From contig JAFRZC010000196.1 in NCBI GenBank assembly GCA_017442765.1, forward strand, positions 1 to 10,309: a DNA stretch of 10,309 nucleotides, given 5' to 3'. Source of the stretch: Prevotella sp. Its GTDB lineage: Bacteria; Bacteroidota; Bacteroidia; Bacteroidales; Bacteroidaceae. The stretch's first letter is position 1. Each line of letters begins with the position of its first letter. The notes below the pieces were generated by a model that was not told where the DNA came from, ran no database searches, and was given only the letters and a program-made list of their open reading frames with translations. Position numbers and translations under genes: made by a program. Positions 1 through 6,850 of this stretch are shown piece after piece.

Positions 1-2050
1 CGGGGTGGGCTTTCTCAATCTCGTCGAACAGCACGACGGAGTAGGGCTTGCGCCGGACGGCCTCGGTGAGCTGTCCGCCCTCGTCGTAGCCGACATATCC
101 CGGAGGTGCACCGATGAGCCGGCTGACGGTGTGCTTCTCCTGATACTCCGACATGTCGATGCGGGTCATCATCGTCTCGTCGTTGAAGAGATATTCGGCG
201 AGAGCCTTGGCCAGCTCTGTCTTTCCCACGCCGGTGGTACCGAGAAAGATGAGTGAGGCGATGGGTCGCTTGGGGTCTTGCAGACCTGCGCGACTGCGGC
301 GCACGGCATCGCTGACGGCACTGATGGCCTCGTCCTGTCCGACGACGCGGCGGTGGAGTTCCTCTTCGAGGTGCAGCAGTTTCTCCTTCTCGCTTTGCAG
401 CATTCGGGTGACGGGTATGCCGGTCCAGCGGCTGACCACCTCGGCAATGTCGTCGGCAGTAACGGCCCCCTCCAAACCTCCCCGTGGGGAGGCTTTCAAC
501 TGCGACAGCAAGGCATCGAGTTCTTCTTCCCTTTGTTTGAGCAGTCCGTATCGAATCTCGGCTACGCGGCCATAATTGCCTTCGCGCTCAGCTCGATCAG
601 CCTCGAACTTCAATTGCTCTATCTGCTCCTTTGTCTGTTGGAATTTGTCGGAGAGCGACTTTTCGCTTTCCCAACGTGCCCGCATCTCTGTCTCCTGTTC
701 CTTCAGAATGGCAATTTCCTTCTCCATTGCCTCCAGCTTCGAGCTGTCTTTTTCCGCTTCCCTGCGGATACTCTCACGCTCAATTTCTAATTGTGCTCGT
801 TTTCGCATTATCTCATCGAGTTCTTCGGGCACGCTATCGCGCTCCATGCGCAACTTGGCGGCGGCCTCGTCCATGAGGTCGATGGCCTTGTCGGGCAGGA
901 AGCGGTCGCTGATATAGCGTTGCGACAACTTGACGGCGGCGATGCAGGCATCGTCCTGGATGCGCACGCGGTGGTGGTTCTCGTAGCGTTCCTTCAGTCC
1001 GCGCAGGATGGAGATGGCCGACAGCTCGTCGGGCTCATCGACCATGACGGTCTGGAAACGCCTTTCGAGCGCCTTGTCTTTCTCGAAGTATTTTTGATAT
1101 TCGTTGAGCGTGGTAGCTCCTATGGCACGCAGTTCGCCACGTGCCAGCGCGGGCTTCAGAATGTTGGCCGCATCCATGGCCCCCTCGCCACCACCGGCAC
1201 CCACGAGCGTGTGGATTTCGTCGATGAACAGGATGATGTTGCCCTCGGCCTGGGTGACTTCCTTGATGACACTCTTGAGACGTTCCTCAAACTCGCCTTT
1301 GTATTTCGCCCCGGCCACGAGTGCGCCCATGTCGAGCGAGTAGAGCTGCTTGTCCTTCAGGTTCTCGGGCACGTCGCCACGCACGATGCGTCCAGCCAGT
1401 CCCTCGACGATGGCGGTCTTTCCCGTTCCCGGCTCACCGATGAGGATGGGATTGTTCTTTGTGCGTCGTGAGAGAATCTGCAGCACGCGTCGGATTTCGT
1501 CGTCGCGACCGATGACAGGGTCGAGCTTACCTTTTCGGGCCTCGTCAACAAGGTTGCGGGCATACTTTGAAAGTGCCTGATAGTTGTCGTCGCCACTTTG
1601 CGACTGCACCTTCTGACCCTGGCGCAGTGCCTCTATGGCCTTCGCCATCTCCTTCTCGGTGCATCCGGCATCTTTGAGGATGCGGCTGGCGGTGGAGCTG
1701 ACTGTAAGCAGTGCCAACAGAATAGGCTCGACGGAGACGAACTCGTCGCCCATCTTCTGTGAGGTTTCCATAGCCTTGACGAGCACCTGATTGGCTTCGT
1801 TCGACAGATAGGGCTGCCCGGCTCCGCTTACTTTGGACAGATGGGTAATCTCGCTTTCCGCAAGTGTCTGTACCTGCCGGCAGTTCACACCGAGCTTCTG
1901 GAAAATAAAAGTGGTTACATCGCGCCCTTTCTCGAGCACGCCTTTAAGCAGGTGGACAGGCTCAACGGCCTGCTGACCTCCTGATTGTGCCGCATAGACA
2001 GCCGTCTGTACGGCCTCCTGCGCTTTGATGGTAAATTTGTCTAATGTCAT
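1..2050 (-). CDS. clpB: ClpB disaggregase (Hsp100 AAA+ ATPase), C-terminus beyond window
   Basis: ClpB is a cytoplasmic hexameric ATPase that, with DnaK/DnaJ/GrpE, pulls polypeptides out of heat-induced aggregates. About 683 codons are visible from the ATG at 2050. The N-terminal substrate domain starts [20 protein letters not shown]1 carries Walker A GEPGTGKT at residues 205-212 and Walker B IDEIH with D277/E278. A long, highly charged coiled-coil middle domain follows (about residues 400-520). NBD2 has Walker A GTTGVGKT at 604-611, and the window ends in its Walker B region ([13 protein letters not shown]). Residue numbering is within one or two of E. coli ClpB as I remember it, so nothing large is missing. 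Residues about 519-529 ([11 protein letters not shown]), between the middle domain and NBD2, are encoded by a dispersed GC-rich repeat, in frame. An AAGGAG sequence 9 nt upstream supports the start. The gene is monocistronic as far as seen and divergent from trpS. The identification is secure. Confidence 0.97.
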   Translation of the reverse strand, partial: MTLDKFTIKAQEAVQTAVYAAQSGGQQAVEPVHLLKGVLEKGRDVTTFIFQKLGVNCRQVQTLAESEITHLSKVSGAGQPYLSNEANQVLVKAMETSQKMGDEFVSVEPILLALLTVSSTASRILKDAGCTEKEMAKAIEALRQGQKVQSQSGDDNYQALSKYARNLVDEARKGKLDPVIGRDDEIRRVLQILSRRTKNNPILIGEPGTGKTAIVEGLAGRIVRGDVPENLKDKQLYSLDMGALVAGAKYKGEFEERLKSVIKEVTQAEGNIILFIDEIHTLVGAGGGEGAMDAANILKPALARGELRAIGATTLNEYQKYFEKDKALERRFQTVMVDEPDELSAISILRGLKERYENHHRVRIQDDACIAAVKLSQRYISDRFLPDKAIDLMDEAAAKLRMERDSVPEELDEIMRKRAQLEIERESIRREAEKDSSKLEAMEKEIAILKEQETEMRARWESEKSLSDKFQQTKEQIEQLKFEADRAEREGNYGRVAEIRYGLLKQREEELDALLSQLKASPRGGLEGAVTADDIAEVVSRWTGIPVTRMLQSEKEKLLHLEEELHRRVVGQDEAISAVSDAVRRSRAGLQDPKRPIASLIFLGTTGVGKTELAKALAEYLFNDETMMTRIDMSEYQEKHTVSRLIGAPPGYVGYDEGGQLTEAVRRKPYSVVLFDEIEKAHP
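465..493 (-). repeat. GC-rich palindromic repeat, copy A, inside clpB
   Basis: A short GC-rich element with a near-perfect hairpin: CCTCCCC at 477-483 pairs with GGGGAGG at 486-492. It is followed, on the minus strand, by GGTTTGGAGGGGGCC. On that strand it has the same layout as copy B in the apbE-like gene (hairpin, then TTGGAGGGGGC). It is translated in the clpB frame as about [10 protein letters not shown], in the segment joining the coiled-coil middle domain to NBD2. The reading frame on either side is intact. Confidence 0.8.
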
Positions 2051-2059
2051 ATTCTAAAT

Positions 2060-2065
2060 CTCCTT
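2060..2065 (-). promoter_or_regulatory. Shine-Dalgarno sequence of clpB
   Basis: The minus strand reads AAAGGAG with AAGGAG at 2065-2060, 9 nt before the clpB ATG. Good Shine-Dalgarno sequences are uncommon in Bacteroidetes and most other genes in this window lack one. Its presence supports the chosen clpB start. Confidence 0.6.
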
Positions 2066-2085
2066 TCGTTTAATCCTTCCCCATC

Positions 2086-2117
2086 CAAAATTGTGCCTTC
2101 GCGTAAAATACGACAAA
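2086..2117 (-). promoter_or_regulatory. Candidate clpB promoter (Bacteroidetes -33/-7)
   Basis: On the minus strand, TTTG at 2117-2114 is followed by 20 bp and then CAATTTTG at 2093-2086. This fits the Bacteroidetes primary sigma consensus TTTG-N19-21-TAnnTTTG with one mismatch in the -7 element. Transcription would begin around 2080, about 30 nt before the ATG. The -33 element lies inside the left arm of the inverted repeat at 2106-2149. Confidence 0.55.
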
Positions 2118-2149
2118 GTGGCATGGATTTCTGCCATTTTGTCGTGTTT
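2106..2149. promoter_or_regulatory. Long inverted repeat over the clpB -33 element, candidate operator
   Basis: Arms 2106-2123 and 2132-2149 match at 16 of 18 positions, and both mismatches would be G-T pairs in RNA. The spacer is 8 bp. The core reads CGACAAAGTGGCA on the left and TGCCATTTTGTCG on the right. It covers the predicted -33 element of clpB and lies about 144-187 bp upstream of the predicted trpS -7 element, so it more likely controls clpB than trpS. ClpB is a heat-shock gene, so a stress-responsive repressor or activator site is the natural reading, but I cannot name the regulator. A hairpin role in RNA is less likely because the repeat lies upstream of the predicted clpB start point. 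Confidence 0.6.
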
Positions 2150-2186
2150 CTGGCTTTGCCGGAGGTACTCCCGTTCGAGGATAAAG

Positions 2187-2204
2187 CAAAAAAACGCTTT
2201 TTTG
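2187..2204. repeat. AT hairpin in the clpB-trpS spacer
   Basis: CAAAAAA at 2187-2193 and TTTTTTG at 2198-2204 form a perfect 7-bp inverted repeat with a 4-base loop. It lies in the divergent spacer, far from either predicted promoter core. It may simply reflect A/T tracts that bend DNA; no function is evident. Confidence 0.4.
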
Positions 2205-2270
2205 TTTTGTATTCTGCTCACTTATTGCATAAATTCCTCACATTCAAGAAAAGAAATTCATTACTTTTCT

Positions 2271-2300
2271 TTTCGCTTAACCGGAATTTTCGTACCTTTG
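2271..2300 (+). promoter_or_regulatory. Candidate trpS promoter
   Basis: TACCTTTG at 2293-2300 matches the Bacteroidetes -7 consensus TAnnTTTG exactly. Eighteen bp upstream there is only a weak -33 match, TTTC at 2271-2274, in a T-rich stretch. Transcription would start near 2307, leaving a leader of about 30 nt before the ATG at 2338. I see no T-box or leader peptide in that short leader. Confidence 0.6.
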
Positions 2301-2337
2301 CATCCCGAAAGAATGTGAGAGATTTATGTAAAAGATT

Positions 2338-3396
2338 ATGGGAAAAGTAATATTAACGGGCGATCGCCCGACAGGAAAACTTCATCTGGGTCACTATGTG
2401 GGATCGCTGCGCCGCCGCGTTCAACTTCAGAACGCAGGCAACTACGACCGTATGTTTGTGTTCATGGCCGACGTGCAAGCTCTGACCGACAATGCTGAAA
2501 ACCCGGAGAAAATCCGCCGGAGTATCGTTGACGTGGCGCTTGATTGGTTGGCAGCCGGGCTTGATCCATCGCGTTGTACGCTCTTCATACAAAGTCAGAT
2601 ACCAGAGCTGGCCGAGCTGACCACCTATCTGATGAACCTTGTCTCGGTGAGTCGCGTGCAGCGCAATCCGACGGTGAAGACGGAAATCAAGATGCGAAAC
2701 TTCGAGGCGAACATACCTCTTGGATTTTTCTGCTATCCCGTTTCGCAAGCTGCAGACATCACGCTCTTCAAATCGACCACCGTGCCGACAGGAGAAGATC
2801 AGGAGCCGATGCTCGAGCTGACTCGCGAATTGGTGCGTCGCTTCAATAATACCTACGGCGAGGTGCTTGTGGAACCGGAGATCATGTTGCCCGAAAACCA
2901 AACCGCACGACGGCTGCCCGGTACCGACGGTAAGGAGAAGATGTCGAAAAGTCTCGGCAATTGCATCTACCTCTCCGACTCTGCCGACGAGGTATGGCAG
3001 AAGGTGCGCTCGATGTACACCGACCCCTTGCATGTTAATCTCAATGACCCGGGGCATGTGGAGGGAAATGCCGTCTTTACCTATCTCGACGCGTTCTCCA
3101 CAGAACAAGACTTTGCCGACTTCTGGCCGGAATATCAGAATCTTGACGAGCTGAAAGAACACTATCTGAGGGGCGGACTGGGCGATATGAAGTGCAAGAA
3201 GTTTCTCAATGAGGTGCTCAACAAGTTCCTTGAGCCCATGCGCCAACGCCGCCAAGAGTTAGAGAAAGATATTCCTGAAATACTCAATATCTTGCTTCGT
3301 GGAACCGAGCAGGCACGTGAAACCGCAGCTCAAACGATGAGCGAGGTACGCCGTGCCATGCAAATTGATTATTTCAATGACTCCGCTCTTGTCTAA
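2338..3396 (+). CDS. trpS: Tryptophanyl-tRNA synthetase
   Basis: A class I aminoacyl-tRNA synthetase that charges tRNA-Trp with tryptophan in the cytoplasm. The 352-residue length fits the family. The first signature is GDRPTGKLHLGHYVG, with the HIGH-type motif HLGH at residues 16-19. The second is KMSKS at residues 201-205 (GKEKMSKSLGN). The N-terminal form ILTGDRPTGKLH is that of the TrpS variant shared by Bacteroidetes and many Firmicutes, not the E. coli form. The ATG at 2338 has no clear Shine-Dalgarno sequence, as usual in this phylum, but follows a consensus -7 element by about 38 nt, and the signature starts within ten residues of it. The gene stands alone, divergent from clpB and convergent with the apbE-like gene. 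The repeat at 3401-3478 begins 4 nt after its stop codon. Confidence 0.97.
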   Translation: MGKVILTGDRPTGKLHLGHYVGSLRRRVQLQNAGNYDRMFVFMADVQALTDNAENPEKIRRSIVDVALDWLAAGLDPSRCTLFIQSQIPELAELTTYLMNLVSVSRVQRNPTVKTEIKMRNFEANIPLGFFCYPVSQAADITLFKSTTVPTGEDQEPMLELTRELVRRFNNTYGEVLVEPEIMLPENQTARRLPGTDGKEKMSKSLGNCIYLSDSADEVWQKVRSMYTDPLHVNLNDPGHVEGNAVFTYLDAFSTEQDFADFWPEYQNLDELKEHYLRGGLGDMKCKKFLNEVLNKFLEPMRQRRQELEKDIPEILNILLRGTEQARETAAQTMSEVRRAMQIDYFNDSALV

Positions 3397-3400
3397 AGGG

Positions 3401-3478
3401 CTCTCCCTTCCCTTTGGGGGAAGGCTACGGGGGGGCGAGCTTCGCTCGAGATGGGGGTCGGAGGTAGGCCGGAGAGAG
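3401..3478 (+). repeat. GC-rich palindromic repeat, copy C, between trpS and the apbE-like gene
   Basis: This element fills most of the 104-bp convergent spacer. It begins CTCTCCCTTCCCTTTGGGGG, like copies D and E, and ends with GGTAGGCCGGAGAGAG, like copy D. Between these it holds about 30 extra bases that include a small perfect hairpin (CGAGC 3436-3440, loop TTC, GCTCG 3444-3448). The outer CTCTCC (3401-3406) and GGAGAG (3471-3476) are complementary. It could act as a bidirectional terminator by hairpin formation, but no hairpin is directly followed by a T-run. Confidence 0.7.
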
Positions 3479-3500
3479 AAAAGAGGAAAGGAGATTTTTT

Positions 3501-4343
3501 CTACAGGTCGATAACGATTTTAATGCCGAACTGCTCTTTCAGTTGCTCACGCTGTTCGGTATCGGCAATAAACAATGCGGTAGAGAGAGCCTCGCCCTCT
3601 ATACCGCTTTTTGTTACTACCCCCACTGCACGCTTCCCCGCAACAGTCTCGCCTGTCTGCGGGCTGAAAATATGCCGTCGCTCCTCAGAGTTATTTCCCG
3701 AGATGGTCAGACACTCATCGAAAAGCGTTACTGTTCTGCGGGTTGATGATAGTTGGTTCTCAGGAGCCCCCCCCTCGGGGGGAGGTTGGAGGGGGCTGAG
3801 AGCCACTTCCCAGCCATCGGTGCCTTTGTAGTTCCCGATGGCCATGATAGAACTGTTGCCCATGCTGATAAGTGCGTCGCTAACCCTATGTTCGGAAAGA
3901 ATGGAACGGATATTTTCCAATGCATAGCCTTTCAGAAAGCCCGAAAGATTAAGCGCAAGGGGGGAGGAGAAGGAAACCTGACGGTCTGATACCAGTTGCA
4001 CCTCATCCATCTGTTTCGATTGCGTAATATCAAACAATCCGCCCGTCAGCCGGTGGTATTCTTTGCACATCCGCAAGATGAGTACGAGCTCTTCGTCTGT
4101 ATCAACAGGATGCTGTGCTGCTTCGCGGTTAACCTTGGAGATTTCGCTTGTCGGGTCGAAGCAACTGCCCAGATGTTCGATGTATTGCACAGCCTCGCAG
4201 ATTTCCTTGCCAACAGAGCCAAACGCCTCCTCATCAAGGTTGCCCGCCAGCATCACATCAATACGAGTATGCATTGCCGTGAACCACATATAGTAGAGTG
4301 CACGACTATCAACCCCTTTCTTGTAGATATGTGGGAAATCCAA
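3501..4343 (-). CDS. apbE: Divergent ApbE-like FAD:protein FMN transferase
   Basis: ApbE enzymes transfer FMN from FAD onto Thr/Ser of target proteins. The fold is recognisable in order: AMHTRIDVML (residues 23-32), CFDPTSEISKVN (61-72), TGGLFDIT (100-107), SGFLKGYAL (134-142), MGNSSIMAIG (161-170), SGNNSEERRHIFSPQTG (215-231) and EGEALSTALF (249-258). Several usual residues differ: N132 where Asp is common, GNSS instead of the glycine-rich GGD/GGN motif, and Glu in place of the metal-binding Asp before ALST. Activity may therefore be altered or lost. There is no signal peptide or lipobox, whereas many ApbE proteins are exported. The longest frame starts at TTG 4343, 2 nt after the DUF1080 stop and with AAAGGA 10 nt upstream; ATG 4289 (MWFTAMHTR) is the more conventional start. 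Residues about 182-194 come from repeat copy B. It is the last gene of the operon. Confidence 0.83.
   Translation of the reverse strand: MDFPHIYKKGVDSRALYYMWFTAMHTRIDVMLAGNLDEEAFGSVGKEICEAVQYIEHLGSCFDPTSEISKVNREAAQHPVDTDEELVLILRMCKEYHRLTGGLFDITQSKQMDEVQLVSDRQVSFSSPLALNLSGFLKGYALENIRSILSEHRVSDALISMGNSSIMAIGNYKGTDGWEVALSPLQPPPEGGAPENQLSSTRRTVTLFDECLTISGNNSEERRHIFSPQTGETVAGKRAVGVVTKSGIEGEALSTALFIADTEQREQLKEQFGIKIVIDL
3766..3797 (+). repeat. GC-rich palindromic repeat, copy B, inside the apbE-like gene
   Basis: A C-run and CTCGGGGGGAGG hairpin followed by TTGGAGGGGGCT, the same layout as copy A read on the minus strand. It lies antisense within the apbE-like gene and is translated there as about LSPLQPPPEGGAP (residues 182-194), in the loop between the WEVAL strand and the LTISG strand. 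The frame is preserved on both sides. Confidence 0.8.
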
Positions 4344-4345
4344 TA

Positions 4346-5131
4346 CTATAATTCCTTTATCTTCACATTCTTAAACCAAACCTCGTCGCCATGGTCCTGA
4401 AGTAGGATATGTCCCTCCTCGTGGTTGCCGAAGTTAGGCCAGTTCTTATATTTCGAATAGGCCACAAGCGCATTGAACATCTGGTTGTTGCGGTCGTATT
4501 CGAGCAGCTTCACGCCATTGAGCCAATGTTCCACGTGGTTGCCTTGAACGATGACCGTTGCCGTGTTCCACTTCGTGATGTTGAAGGGCTTGTCTTCAGG
4601 AGCGGGGATGAGGTCGTAGAGCGAGCCGAGCTTGCGGTTGCCCTTCACACCGAGTTTCGCGTCAGGATGGCGCAGGTCATCGAGTATCTGGAACTCGCAA
4701 CCGATGGCCGAACCCTCGCCCTTGTTCATGTCGGGCTTCACGAAATACTTGATGCCCGAGTTGGCTCCCTCGGTAATCTTGAAATCAACCTTCAGGATAA
4801 AACTGCGATAGGTCTTCAATGTGACAATGTCGCCGCCGTTGGTTGCCTCACCGCCGTTGCCTTTAAGCACTTTCAAGATGCCGTCTTCAATCACCCAGCC
4901 TTTCTCGGGGAATTGGTCAAGCTTGGCACCACGCCATCCGTTGCAGGTTTTGCCATCGAAGAGTAACTGCCAACCCTCGTTCTCCTCTTGCGAGGTGAGC
5001 TTATTGTCGGTAGATGGGCAGCACTGCTCCGTCTTTACTGCTTTCTTGTCGCCGATAGTGCGTTTGTTTCTTTGTGCGAAGGTTGGCATTGCTGCCATCG
5101 CCACTAATGCGAATATTGTTAAACGTTTCAT
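4346..5131 (-). CDS. Secreted DUF1080 / 3-keto-disaccharide hydrolase family protein (PF06439)
   Basis: The family has a concanavalin-like beta-sandwich and is linked to cleavage of 3-keto-glycosides, by hydrolysis or elimination of the group at C1 after a dehydrogenase has oxidised C3. The protein is 261 residues. It has a Sec signal peptide ([19 protein letters not shown], cleavage likely after A19) without a lipobox cysteine, so it should be periplasmic. Family hallmarks are [17 protein letters not shown] (about 52-68), [16 protein letters not shown] (about 116-131), GCEFQILDD, the strand [13 protein letters not shown] and the C-terminal [22 protein letters not shown] pattern, typical of PF06439. 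It starts 20 nt after dehydrogenase B and ends 2 nt before the longest apbE-like frame, so it is co-transcribed with both. The role as the aglycone-releasing step is inferred from family and neighbours; the substrate is unknown. Confidence 0.92.
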   Translation of the reverse strand: MKRLTIFALVAMAAMPTFAQRNKRTIGDKKAVKTEQCCPSTDNKLTSQEENEGWQLLFDGKTCNGWRGAKLDQFPEKGWVIEDGILKVLKGNGGEATNGGDIVTLKTYRSFILKVDFKITEGANSGIKYFVKPDMNKGEGSAIGCEFQILDDLRHPDAKLGVKGNRKLGSLYDLIPAPEDKPFNITKWNTATVIVQGNHVEHWLNGVKLLEYDRNNQMFNALVAYSKYKNWPNFGNHEEGHILLQDHGDEVWFKNVKIKEL

Positions 5132-5151
5132 TTTCTTCTTTGTTTAAAATT

Positions 5152-6579
5152 TTATAATTTATAGAATTCTTCCCATCCCCGGCGCGGAGGCATACCCGTA
5201 AGCAGGGCATTGGCGAAGTTGTTGTTGGTAAACCGCTTTGTCTTTGGGTCGAATAACAGTTGGGCATTGAGCCGCTGGGCGATGACACCGAGACAGAACA
5301 CCTGACTGAGCACACCGTTTATCTCGAACGGCGAGCGGGTCTTTTCCTTGCCCATGCAAGCCAGCAGGAAGTTCTCGTAGTGATTTGACGGACTCTTCGG
5401 CACTTCAGGCAGACGCGATTTCATGGCTTCTGCTTTTTCCTTCGGGATAATCTCAAGTGTGGAGCCGTGACTGCCACCCTTGAAGGTGAGCGTTTTTGAA
5501 TAGATGATCTTCCCCGGGTTGAGTTGCATCCGTGGGGTCTCGCCCTGATTGGTGGCGGGGATGTTGGCATTGTACTCTGAAACGCCATAGCCCTCTGGTA
5601 ATGGTGGCAGGTTGTCCATGCCGTCGTACCACGTAATATCAACGGGCGGCATACCCTTCCGGGCAGCAAAGCGGAAGAGGATGGTTGACGAATAGGGATA
5701 GAAGAAATCGTTATGTCCCTTTGCATATTTCATCGTCACCTCATAGGGCAAGCCCAGTTCGAGGAATTCATGCACGGTGTCGAGGATGTGTGCGCCCCAG
5801 TCGCCCAGTGCGCCCATGCCAAACTCATACCAGCTGCGCCAGTTGCCCTGATGGTATTTCTCTGAATAGTCACGCCAGCCGCAAGCGCCCAGCCATGTGT
5901 TCCAGTCGATGCCCTTTGGGCGAGCCTCCATGCCACCGGGCATCTGCATCATATTGCTGTCGTAGGGATGCCAGCGTCGCCAGTTGTTCATGTGAGCCGT
6001 CACAGCCGTCACATCTTTGATGATGCCGGCTTTCTGCCATGCCTTGAATTGGAAGTAGTTGGCTTCGGAATGTCCTTGATTGCCTACCTGTGTAGCCAGT
6101 TCAGGATGTCGGCGGGCATTGGCCATCAACAGTTCGGCTTCCTGAAACGTGCGACAGAGTGGTTTTTCGATGTAGATGTGCTTGCCTTGGTTGAGTGCCA
6201 GCATACAAATGGGAAAGTGCTCATGGTCGGGAACAGCGGCAAGAACAGCCTCGAAATCATTGCCGGCCTTCTCGAACATCTCGCGGAAATCGCGAAAACG
6301 GCGGGCATTCGGATACTTGTTCAAAATCTTCTGGCATTGTTGCCCGTCGAGGTCAACGTCGCAGAGTGCCACGACCTCCACCATGCCAGTCTTCTCGAAC
6401 TGCTCAATGTCGAAGGCTCCCTGGTTGCCGATGCCGATATAGGCCATCTTTACTTTCTCACCTTTCACTTTCGCCCACTCTTTCGAGGAAAGTATATGAG
6501 CAAATCCGTCAGTAGGCATGAGTGCCAGACCTGCGGCCGAGGCACCCATTGTTTTCAGAAATTGTCTTCGTGTTGCCAT
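5152..6579 (-). CDS. Tat-exported Gfo/Idh/MocA-family sugar dehydrogenase (B)
   Basis: An NAD(P)-dependent oxidoreductase of 475 residues. A twin-arginine signal is clear: TRRQFLK at residues 3-9, then a hydrophobic AAGLALMP stretch, so it is expected to fold in the cytoplasm with its cofactor bound and be exported. The Rossmann glycine motif is GIGNQG (49-54), with D74 after strand 2 (CDVD). The family Lys is in EKP (138-140). Downstream are GNQGHSE (166-172) and GDWGAHILDTVH (259-270), placing a His in the usual catalytic region. In this family such enzymes oxidise or reduce sugar hydroxyls; next to DUF1080 the likely reaction is C3 oxidation of a glycoside, or the reverse on the product. 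The ATG at 6579 follows a heptad-repeat spacer. It is operon gene 3, between the small membrane protein and DUF1080. Substrate and cofactor preference cannot be read off. Confidence 0.93.
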   Translation of the reverse strand: MATRRQFLKTMGASAAGLALMPTDGFAHILSSKEWAKVKGEKVKMAYIGIGNQGAFDIEQFEKTGMVEVVALCDVDLDGQQCQKILNKYPNARRFRDFREMFEKAGNDFEAVLAAVPDHEHFPICMLALNQGKHIYIEKPLCRTFQEAELLMANARRHPELATQVGNQGHSEANYFQFKAWQKAGIIKDVTAVTAHMNNWRRWHPYDSNMMQMPGGMEARPKGIDWNTWLGACGWRDYSEKYHQGNWRSWYEFGMGALGDWGAHILDTVHEFLELGLPYEVTMKYAKGHNDFFYPYSSTILFRFAARKGMPPVDITWYDGMDNLPPLPEGYGVSEYNANIPATNQGETPRMQLNPGKIIYSKTLTFKGGSHGSTLEIIPKEKAEAMKSRLPEVPKSPSNHYENFLLACMGKEKTRSPFEINGVLSQVFCLGVIAQRLNAQLLFDPKTKRFTNNNFANALLTGMPPRRGWEEFYKL

Positions 6580-6581
6580 AT

Positions 6582-6617
6582 GATTTACAATTTAACGATT
6601 TACAATTCACAATTCAC
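6582..6617 (-). repeat. Heptanucleotide repeat run in the operon spacer
   Basis: On the minus strand the 34-bp gap between the small membrane protein and dehydrogenase B, including the stop codon, is built of 7-base units of form GTRAATY: GTGAATT twice, GTAAATC, an 8-base variant GTTAAATT, and GTAAATC, directly before the ATG at 6579. It places no Shine-Dalgarno sequence before dehydrogenase B. AT-rich iterations of this type may arise by slippage and could tune translation initiation by keeping the leader unstructured. Confidence 0.65.
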
Positions 6618-6850
6618 CTCTTACCTCTCACGTTCTTTAAGATCGACCATGCGATGCGAAGCGCCGTCCACGACAGATAGAGCAATAGCCCAAAGACAAG
6701 CACATAGCCAATCGAGGTAATCAACTGGCTCCATTTCCCGTCATAGGCGATGATGGCATAGACGTTGAGCAGCTCTGCAATCACGATACACACCAACAAC
6801 GTCAGCAGTTCCTGTTTTTGCCTTTTGGTACTGATTTTTATGTCTTTCAT
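6614..6850 (-). CDS. Small two-helix membrane protein of unknown function
   Basis: A 78-residue protein with a charged, Lys-rich start (MKDIKISTKRQKQE), a first hydrophobic helix at about 15-36 (LLTLLVCIVIAELLNVYAII), a short polar loop (AYDGKWSQ) and a second helix at about 43-68, then a basic tail (KNVRGKR). By the positive-inside rule both ends face the cytoplasm. Its ATG overlaps the stop of dehydrogenase A by 4 nt (ATGA), a sign of translational coupling, and dehydrogenase B follows after a 34-bp repeat spacer. I do not recognise a family. Its place between two exported dehydrogenases suggests a membrane partner, for instance an anchor or an assembly aid, but this is inference only. Strong hydrophobicity pattern and operon position make it a real gene. 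Confidence 0.85.
   Translation of the reverse strand: MKDIKISTKRQKQELLTLLVCIVIAELLNVYAIIAYDGKWSQLITSIGYVLVFGLLLYLSWTALRIAWSILKNVRGKR

Noticed and set aside
465..493. Frameshift or pseudogene in clpB at the repeat
   Set aside because: Translation from 2050 stays open through the repeat, and family motifs continue in the same frame down to the Walker B at the window edge.
2353..3255. Long open frame antisense to trpS (300 codons)
   Set aside because: It mirrors trpS codons, shows no recognisable motif, and trpS is certain on the plus strand.
3495..3500. T-run after trpS as an intrinsic terminator
   Set aside because: No hairpin stands directly before it on the plus strand; the sequence before it is purine-rich and unpaired.
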